A stretch of DNA of 36,069 nucleotides from a bacterium UBP2_UBA5202. GTDB taxonomy: Bacteria; Edwardsbacteria; AC1; EtOH8. Position 1 is the first letter of the stretch. Every line of letters begins with the position of its first letter. The position numbers and the translations under genes were made by a program. Under the pieces are notes generated by a model that had not been told where the DNA came from, did not search any database, and saw nothing but the letters and a program-made list of their open reading frames with translations. Below are positions 30,642 through 36,069 of this stretch, piece after piece. Location of the stretch: contig DHVS01000008.1 of the NCBI GenBank assembly GCA_002412795.1, forward strand, positions 1-36,069, written 5' to 3'.

Positions 30642-33600
30642 ATGAAAACCTTGAATTCTCTACTAGTGGCAGCATTAATGGGTTTCGGATATTTTCATGC
30701 TTCCGAAGCAGCCGGAATAAGCTTTACCCAGACTACGATATTGTCTGATTTTTCCAGCGTCTCAACAACCATCGGCAAGGTTACCTACCATCGTTTGTCG
30801 GTCAAAGGCTGCTTTCCATTGGAAGCCCAGCCCGGCAGCCCTTTGTTGCCGGTAAAATTAGTCAACATCCTTGTTCCCTTCAACGCCGAGGTAACTGGTT
30901 TAAAATTAACCGGATCTTCGGCCCAAACCCTGCCGGGGAGCTTTAACCCTTTCCCGGTGCAACAGCCGGTACCGATGAACGCCCAGGCTGCTCCGGAATT
31001 TGTGGCGGCTGATCCTGCCTTTTACCAGGCCAAAGGCGACTTTCCCGGCCAGCTGGCCCGGATCAAAGGGGCATCGGCCTGGGGCGAACACCAGGTGGTA
31101 ACGGTTGAGGTCATGCCCCTGCAGTACAGTCCATCCAAAGCGCAGCTTACCCTTCATACCTCAATATCATTTGAAGTTGAATATGCTTTAAAAGCCGGTT
31201 CGGCCAGCCCGGTAAAAAGACGCAGCCCCTTGGCCCAAAACCTGGTGATGAACCAGTTGCAGACGGCCATAGCCAATAAGAATGATATTGTCCGCCTGAC
31301 CATGTCCGAGAAGATCATGGTGGATCAGACTTCTGCTAAATCTCCGGCCACCGAGTCCCCTTCTCTTGAAGGCAGCACGGTGGACTATGTGATAATAACT
31401 TCGGAAGAATTGGCTCCCCAGTTCCAGCGGCTGGCCGACTGGAAGACCCAAAAAGGCATCTATACCGTGGTCAAAACCACCCGTTGGATTGAAAATAATT
31501 ACCGTGGCGCTGACCTTCAGGAAAAGATCCGCTGTTTCATCCAGGATGCCTGGGTCAGCTGGGGAACGGTGCTGGTGCTGTTGGGGGGAGACACCCCGGT
31601 GATCCCGGCCCGTTATGTCCCCTGGAGAAGCTGGCCGCAGTACATTCCTGACCTGCGGATCCCCACCGACCTGTACTATTCCGATATCGTGGATACTTCC
31701 TGCTCCGGAGACATCCATAGCTACAATTTTGACACTAACTGCGATGGCCAATACGGGGATGTGATGGGCGGCGACGTTATTGATCTGCAGCCGGATATTT
31801 TATTGGGCCGGGCCCCCGTAAACACTGCAACCCAGGCCCAAACCTTCGTAGAGAAGGTTTTAGCCTACGAAATAAATCCTCAACCTGGCTTCGGATCCAG
31901 TTTTTTAATGATCTCCGAAGGCAGCTTTGCCTGGAGCCCGGAATCGGTCAACAATTTTCCTTTGGAAACGGACGCCCCTTGGATAGATTCCTACGAACTT
32001 TACCGCCCGGCGGTTGATTCTGTCAGCTACCAGTGGGTGGGGGATCAAAACCTTGACGCCGGATCGGCCAAGAATGAGTTGAACAATGGTTACAACCTGG
32101 TCTATCACTTTGATCACGGCGGCATTTATCAGTTGGGAACTGGCGCTACCACCGGCGGAGGCTGGCTGTACCGGTCCGATGCCGACAAGCTGGAGAACAA
32201 CGGGCGCCCCTCGGTGGTGGTCACCCCGGCCTGCGACCCCAATGCCTTTGACCACGACTGCTTGGCCGAACATTTGCTCAACAATCCCAAGGGCGGGGCC
32301 GTGGCCTTCATCGGCAACTCCAGGGTGGGCTGGGGATACCAGGGATATTTGTATCAGGAGATGTTTACCGGCCTTTATCATTGCCGCCAGCAGATGCTGG
32401 GCCAGACCTTTGCCGTCCTGCAGCATATCCGTGACACATACTCACTCTTTTCCATCAATTTGATGGGCGATCCCTCCATGTTGCTTTGGAGCGGAGAACC
32501 CCGGGCAGTTTCAGTTGAAAACTCCGATCAACTGCCCTTGGGCAATTCCCTGCTGAAGATTGATATTTCCGGCCCGGCCGTTGAAGGAATGGTTGAGCTG
32601 GCGGTTTACAAACAAAACGAGGTATTTAAGGTCATCTCGGTTTCAGTGCCGTCTTCAATTGCCCTTCCGGTATCGCCGTTGACCGAAGGAATGTTATTTG
32701 TCACCGTTACCGGAACCAACATCACGCCCAGCCAGACTGTCTGCCGGATCGTTCCATCCGGCTCCGCCCACCCCTTTGTCAGCAGTTATGCCGTTCGCGA
32801 CGACGGACGGACGATTGGCGATAAAAGCAATGGGAACTGCGACCGGATAATGAACCCGGGCGAAACAGTTGCCTTGTATCCTTCCATCACCAATAACGGC
32901 CTGGCGCCATTGGAAAATGCTTTTGTGGTCCTGCGTTCGGCAGACCCTTTGGTCATAATAACCGATTCCATCATCAACCTGCCTGTCTTGGAGCCGGGTA
33001 AAACCCTGACCTGCGATACGCTTTTAGGACCCGGTTTTTTAATGGTTGTATCTCCGTTGATAAAATCAGACCGGCAGTTGCAGTTAACTGCAGTTTTTGC
33101 AGCCAAACCAAAACCGGTTACAGCCAATTCCATCACCGCCAGCGCCTCAATGACTATGGTTTCCCAGGAAATAAAGGCCGATATCCAGGCGGATTCACTG
33201 GTTGTTGCTTCATATGTGTTGTCTCCTGCCTCCAGGCTGAGCCATAGTAAAGCCGGTTGTTTTGTTACCCTAGACTCTGTGGTCATCGCCAATCTGGGGA
33301 CCGGCCAGGCCCGGGGAATTACCCTGACTGCCACCGCAGTTTCCGGCGGCCAGATAATGCCCACTTGCGAGGTGCTCCGGTTCGGAAATATTCCGGCCGG
33401 CGGTTCTTCCACCCACCAAAGACCAATCCTAAAACTAATAAGGGCCGATGTCCGCAATCCCCTTGCCCTGTTGATCACCATTCGCGATTCCTATGGCCGG
33501 GAGTCCCGGCAGATCATCAGCAGGTCAGAGGTAACAAACCCGGTCTGGGATATTCAAACCAAGACTTTAGGCTCTGACCGGATACAGATAAAATGGGTCT

Positions 33601-35447
33601 TGCTGAATGGCGACGCCGGGATCAAAGGGTATAACCTTTACCGTAAAACCACCGGCCAGTTATCTTTCACTAAAATCAACCTGGTTCCGGTGGAGGATTC
33701 CCGCACCTTTACCGATCAGGACTTGACGCCCAATACCAGCTATATTTACACTGTTTCTGCGGTTGATTCCCTGGGCAGCGAAAGCCCGGTGTTCCCCATC
33801 CCCGACACCATCCAAACCCAGCCCGCCCTAATGCCCGGTTTTCCGGCGATGGTGGGCAACGGGGTCAGGGACACCCGGATGTGGTCTTCCCCGGCCGCAG
33901 GAGATATCAATAACGATGGTTTTGAGGAAATAGTTATTGGCAGCGACGATGGCAAGGTCTATGCCTTTGACCATCTGGGAGCTATTTTGTCCGGGTGGCC
34001 GGCGGAGATCGGCGGCAGCATCGACCAGTCCAGCCCGGCTCTGGCAGATCTTGACGGCGACGGGTTTCTGGAGATCGTGATGGGCAGCGGAGCCTGGTAT
34101 GCGGCGCCCGGCGACGGCCAGGTTCATGTTTTACGGCACGACGGTTCCGAGCAGCCGGGCTGGCCCCAGGCAGTAAGCGGCAATGCCTTCGCCGGAGCGG
34201 CAATATCCGACCTTAACGGCGACGGAAGTTTTGAGATCGTGGCGGCCACCACCGGCGGTTATATTTATGCCTGGGATGCCGGCGGATCCCTGCTTTTGGG
34301 TTGGCCGGTTTACGCCGGAGGCCCGGTCTGGTCCGCCCCGGCCCTGGGAAATCTGGACGGCGATCCCCAGATGGAAATCGCGGTCACCGCCAATTCCGCC
34401 GGTGCGCTTAAGCTTCTGGTTCTGAATCATGACGGGGCAGACCTGCCCGGCTGGCCCCTGATAGTCCAGCCCAGCGCCGGTTACGCCCTGGCCTCCCCGG
34501 TTTTGGCCGATATGGACGGCGACGGGGTTAACGAGATCATCCTGGGGGCCGAGACATATTCTCCCTCTGCTTCCACCAAGGCTTACTGCTTCAAAGCAAA
34601 CGGGGAACAGCTGGCAGGCTGGCCGGTGGGATTTGACTGCGGGACCAGGATCGTCTGCTCGCCGGCCATAGCGGACCTGGACAACGACGGCAAACTGGAT
34701 GCGGTTTTTATTGCTTCCAACGGAGTGCTCCGGGCCTATTCAAATCAGGGAGATAACCGGATGCCGATGTGGGAGATCAACACCGGCTCCAACGGCCGCA
34801 CCAACCCCATTGCCGCCGATATCGATTCCGACGGCATCATAGAGGTTCTACTGACCACGGAATCAGGTTATTTATACGCCTTTGAAGGCTCCGACGGCTC
34901 GCTGACCCCGGGATATCCCATCTGGATAGAGCCCAGCTGGTCGGCTCCGGCCTTAAGCGACATCAATCGGGACGGAAAGATGGAACTGTTGGCCTTTGGC
35001 TGGGGAAGCCACAAACTCTTTGCCTGGGAACTTGGTGCCGGCATTAAAGGCACATGCTCAGGCGGATCCACCTTCAGAGGCAATATGCGCCGCAGCGGAT
35101 GCGGCACCGATACGTTGGCCTTTATACTGAGCGGTACATTGCAGACTGAATTGACCGTAGCTCCCGGAATTGCCGCCAGCCTCAGCCAAAACTATCCCAA
35201 CCCGGTCAATGGGCTGACCACCATCAGCTTTCAAATATCACAACCAGGCAAAGTAAGGCTTAAAGTTTACAATCTTGCCGGACAGCTGGTGACGACCCTG
35301 TTGGAAGGGGAAAAGGCCTCCGGTTGTCATTCCCTTAAATGGGACCTGAAGAACGGGCAGGGCCATGGGGTAGCCGCCGGGACCTACGTTTACCGGTTGG
35401 AAGCCCCGGGATTCAGCGCCAACAAAAAGATGCTGGTGATGAGGTAA
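30642..35447 (+). CDS. Gingipain-like C25 protease with FG-GAP repeats and T9SS sorting domain
   Basis: 1601 residues. Residues 1-24 are a signal peptide (MKTLNSLLVAALMGFGYFHA), and about 25-230 are the C25-type propeptide. The catalytic domain (about 245-615) starts VDYVIITSEELAPQFQRLAD. The general-base His is probably H492 in YHFDHGG and the nucleophile C531 in VVTPACDPNAFD, followed by GGAVAFIGNSRVGWG. Beta domains (about 620-970) and an FN3 domain (about 975-1060) follow. Next come about eight FG-GAP/VCBS units (1065-1466) carrying D-x-[DN]-x-D-G calcium loops, such as DINNDGFEEIVIGS and DLDGDGFLEIVMGS. The C-terminus (about 1515-1601; SQNYPNPVNGLTTISFQI ... GTYVYRLE ... KKMLVMR) is a type IX sorting signal. 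The product should be exported and surface-attached or released. It has its own sigma-54 promoter and a terminator. Confidence 0.93.
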   Translation: MKTLNSLLVAALMGFGYFHASEAAGISFTQTTILSDFSSVSTTIGKVTYHRLSVKGCFPLEAQPGSPLLPVKLVNILVPFNAEVTGLKLTGSSAQTLPGSFNPFPVQQPVPMNAQAAPEFVAADPAFYQAKGDFPGQLARIKGASAWGEHQVVTVEVMPLQYSPSKAQLTLHTSISFEVEYALKAGSASPVKRRSPLAQNLVMNQLQTAIANKNDIVRLTMSEKIMVDQTSAKSPATESPSLEGSTVDYVIITSEELAPQFQRLADWKTQKGIYTVVKTTRWIENNYRGADLQEKIRCFIQDAWVSWGTVLVLLGGDTPVIPARYVPWRSWPQYIPDLRIPTDLYYSDIVDTSCSGDIHSYNFDTNCDGQYGDVMGGDVIDLQPDILLGRAPVNTATQAQTFVEKVLAYEINPQPGFGSSFLMISEGSFAWSPESVNNFPLETDAPWIDSYELYRPAVDSVSYQWVGDQNLDAGSAKNELNNGYNLVYHFDHGGIYQLGTGATTGGGWLYRSDADKLENNGRPSVVVTPACDPNAFDHDCLAEHLLNNPKGGAVAFIGNSRVGWGYQGYLYQEMFTGLYHCRQQMLGQTFAVLQHIRDTYSLFSINLMGDPSMLLWSGEPRAVSVENSDQLPLGNSLLKIDISGPAVEGMVELAVYKQNEVFKVISVSVPSSIALPVSPLTEGMLFVTVTGTNITPSQTVCRIVPSGSAHPFVSSYAVRDDGRTIGDKSNGNCDRIMNPGETVALYPSITNNGLAPLENAFVVLRSADPLVIITDSIINLPVLEPGKTLTCDTLLGPGFLMVVSPLIKSDRQLQLTAVFAAKPKPVTANSITASASMTMVSQEIKADIQADSLVVASYVLSPASRLSHSKAGCFVTLDSVVIANLGTGQARGITLTATAVSGGQIMPTCEVLRFGNIPAGGSSTHQRPILKLIRADVRNPLALLITIRDSYGRESRQIISRSEVTNPVWDIQTKTLGSDRIQIKWVLLNGDAGIKGYNLYRKTTGQLSFTKINLVPVEDSRTFTDQDLTPNTSYIYTVSAVDSLGSESPVFPIPDTIQTQPALMPGFPAMVGNGVRDTRMWSSPAAGDINNDGFEEIVIGSDDGKVYAFDHLGAILSGWPAEIGGSIDQSSPALADLDGDGFLEIVMGSGAWYAAPGDGQVHVLRHDGSEQPGWPQAVSGNAFAGAAISDLNGDGSFEIVAATTGGYIYAWDAGGSLLLGWPVYAGGPVWSAPALGNLDGDPQMEIAVTANSAGALKLLVLNHDGADLPGWPLIVQPSAGYALASPVLADMDGDGVNEIILGAETYSPSASTKAYCFKANGEQLAGWPVGFDCGTRIVCSPAIADLDNDGKLDAVFIASNGVLRAYSNQGDNRMPMWEINTGSNGRTNPIAADIDSDGIIEVLLTTESGYLYAFEGSDGSLTPGYPIWIEPSWSAPALSDINRDGKMELLAFGWGSHKLFAWELGAGIKGTCSGGSTFRGNMRRSGCGTDTLAFILSGTLQTELTVAPGIAASLSQNYPNPVNGLTTISFQISQPGKVRLKVYNLAGQLVTTLLEGEKASGCHSLKWDLKNGQGHGVAAGTYVYRLEAPGFSANKKMLVMR

Positions 35448-35466
35448 TCTCTTTGCGCATTTAATT

Positions 35467-35503
35467 AGAAAACCCGACATCATAATTTGATGCCGGGTTT
35501 TCT
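35467..35503. terminator. Terminator after the C25 protease
   Basis: AGAAAACCCG-a-CATCA and TGATG-c-CGGGTTTTCT form a 15-bp stem with one mismatch and loop TAATTT, 19 bp after the stop. The T-tract is inside the stem arm, so it can work in either direction. Confidence 0.85.
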
Positions 35504-35622
35504 ATGCTGTTTTTGGAACATATTTTTATCAAACCACTGCAATAGAAATCATTTTCTAATGGCATCCGGTTTCAAACATCATCCAGCAAAGGAATCCCGA
35601 AAGGCAAAACCATTGCCAAATT

Positions 35623-35657
35623 AAAACCCTTCATCAGTTTTGATGAAGGGTTTTTTT
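35623..35657 (+). terminator. Second rho-independent terminator
   Basis: AAAACCCTTCATCA (35623-35636), loop GTTT, TGATGAAGGGTTTT (35641-35654), then more T. It is a perfect 14-bp stem. It lies 120 bp after the first terminator with no gene between, so it may mark the former end of another gene or serve as backup. Confidence 0.88.
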
Positions 35658-35666
35658 GTAAAATAT

Positions 35667-35696
35667 TTTGTGCCAAATTTGTGCCTTTTTTGTGCC
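35667..35696 (+). repeat. Three TTTGTGCC repeats at an exact 11-bp period
   Basis: TTTGTGCC at 35667-35674, 35678-35685 and 35689-35696, one per helical turn. GGCAAAA blocks (roughly the reverse complement) recur at about 35603, 35704, 35724 and 35742. Such phased repeats near a tRNA resemble arm-type integrase binding sites beside an attachment site. That role is inferred. Confidence 0.6.
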
Positions 35697-35744
35697 AAAT
35701 CAGGGCAAAAACAGGGGGTACCGGGCAAAACCTTCAAAAATGGC

Positions 35745-35788
35745 AAAACCGCCGAAACCATTGATTTTACTGGTCTCGGCGGAGTTTT
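35745..35788. other. Hairpin with CCGCCGA/TCGGCGG stem
   Basis: AAAACCGCCGAAACCA and TGGTCTCGGCGGAGTTTT pair with two mismatches around loop TTGATTTTAC. It could end transcription on either strand. No adjacent gene is intact. Confidence 0.6.
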
Positions 35789-35828
35789 CTTTGTCTGACA
35801 AAAACTTGTGAAAAGTGGCCAGGGACGA

Positions 35829-35866
35829 TTGGAAGGCAGGAGCACTAACCGTTGTGCTACACCCGC
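35829..35866 (-). pseudogene. 5' half of a tRNA-Gly(UCC) gene
   Basis: On the minus strand GCGGGTG-TA-GCAC-AACGGTTA-GTGC-T-CCTGC-CTTCCAA reproduces the acceptor 5' strand, a closed D arm, the 5' side of the anticodon stem and the anticodon loop with TCC. Next should come GCAGG, a T arm and CACCCGC. Instead the sequence reads TCGTCCCTGG and nothing pairs. The gene is broken in or just after the anticodon loop, a known crossover position for tyrosine recombinases. It lies downstream of tRNA-Tyr on the same strand, matching the common tyr-gly order. Confidence 0.75.
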
Positions 35867-35932
35867 TTGATTTGCATCCGCGTCCGCCGAAGCAGTGCGG
35901 TATTTATTGACCTCTTATGTGCGTAGGAGGAT

Positions 35933-35946
35933 GCTACACCCGCTTG
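35933..35946 (-). repeat. Second short copy of the tRNA-Gly 5' end
   Basis: CAAGCGGGTGTAGC (minus strand) exactly repeats the first 11 bases of the tRNA-Gly fragment plus three bases upstream. A related CGGATG precedes both copies. The following bases (ATCCTCCTAC) do not continue a tRNA. This is a duplicated boundary sequence, perhaps from repeated integration or recombination. Confidence 0.6.
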
Positions 35947-35977
35947 TACATCCGATAATACCTAAAACCTAAATACG

Positions 35978-36005
35978 AAATCCTAAACTTCTCGGTTTAG
36001 GATTT
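35978..36005. other. Hairpin between tRNA-Tyr and the tRNA-Gly fragments
   Basis: AAATCCTAAAC (35978-35988), loop TTCTCG, GTTTAGGATTT (35995-36005) form a perfect 11-bp stem. CCTAAAACCTAAATACGAAA to its left repeats part of the same sequence. Downstream of tRNA-Tyr on the minus strand it could act as a weak terminator or a repeat remnant. Confidence 0.55.
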
Positions 36006-36035
36006 AGGAATTCGTAATTAGTAATGTCAAGGAAG

Positions 36036-36069
36036 TGGTGGTGAGGGGAGGATTTGAACCTCCGAAGGC
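36036..36069 (-). tRNA. 3' end of a tRNA gene, probably tRNA-Tyr (runs off the window)
   Basis: The minus strand reads GCCTTCGGAGGTTCAAATCC followed by TCCCCTCACCACCA. GGAGG-TTCAAAT-CCTCC is a complete T arm with the TTCAAAT loop, then the acceptor 3' strand, discriminator A and an encoded CCA. GCCTTCG before the T arm fits the long variable arm of tRNA-Tyr. The anticodon lies outside the window, so identity is probable but not certain. Confidence 0.85.

Noticed and set aside
32262..32279. TTGGCCGAACATTTGCTC as a sigma-54 promoter
   Set aside because: Spacing fits, but it lies inside the protease coding region with no gene start after it. Taken as a chance match.
8160..35483. Many long frames antisense to the kinases, cyclases and protease
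   Set aside because: They are shadows of GC-rich coding DNA. They lack ribosome sites and known domains, and the opposite strand carries clear domain proteins.
1..36069. CRISPR array or known phage-defence system
   Set aside because: No regularly spaced repeat-spacer array or Cas, restriction or retron-type protein is seen. The only nuclease-like piece is the DUF559 remnant.

Overview
The window looks like the chromosome of an uncultured or poorly known bacterium, plausibly of the FCB or candidate-phylum type. The basis is a gingipain-like C25 protease that ends in a type IX secretion (Por) sorting domain, very large multi-PAS sensors, and sigma-54 type promoters. No ribosomal RNA or core phylogenetic marker is present, so the lineage is an inference only.

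Layout. (1) 1-6.6 kb is an accessory, damaged region. It holds a tyrosine-recombinase gene that has lost its catalytic tyrosine, its small HTH (excisionase-like) partner, a structured non-coding stretch, a methyltransferase-like protein, a PadR regulator, and two inverted IS3-family copies, one sitting inside the other. The IS nest cuts off a secreted-protein gene and supplies the start codon now used by PadR. A TPR gene and a relic IS end follow. (2) 6.7-7.2 kb has a small secreted protein built from 27-residue repeats, behind a sigma-54 promoter. (3) 7.2-16.3 kb is a minus-strand signalling block: two stand-alone receivers, a membrane histidine kinase, a 1775-residue hybrid kinase and an HTH-receiver protein. 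The intergenic spaces hold MITE-like and palindromic repeats, and one of them forms the C-terminus of the giant kinase. (4) 16.4-18.4 kb has small orphan genes: a DUF3795 protein, two paralogous 87-88 residue proteins, a DUF2582 winged helix and a 135-residue protein. A pair of identical palindromes spaced exactly 20 bp apart lies upstream. (5) 18.4-19.0 kb is repeats with a DUF559 remnant. (6) 19.0-29.5 kb is a second minus-strand signalling block: tandem REC-REC-GGDEF cyclases, a receiver, a PAS/GAF sensor without a kinase domain, a REC-HD-GYP phosphodiesterase, a receiver, an NtrC-type activator and a kinase-like protein with a degenerate ATP-binding domain. (7) 29.8-35.4 kb, plus strand, has a secreted beta-rich protein and the C25/FG-GAP/T9SS protease. 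(8) 35.4-36.07 kb has terminators, 11-bp-phased repeats, a broken tRNA-Gly and the 3' end of a tRNA-Tyr.

Main proposal. Four intergenic -24/-12 elements share TTGGCAT and the exact sigma-54 spacing. They lie in front of three secreted-protein genes (6825, 29843, 30642) and in front of the kinase-like/NtrC-type operon itself (29493 to 27386). This suggests an autoregulated sigma-54 switch that controls exported proteins and is embedded among cyclic-di-GMP making and breaking enzymes. The promoter matches are visible in the sequence. The regulatory link is inference.
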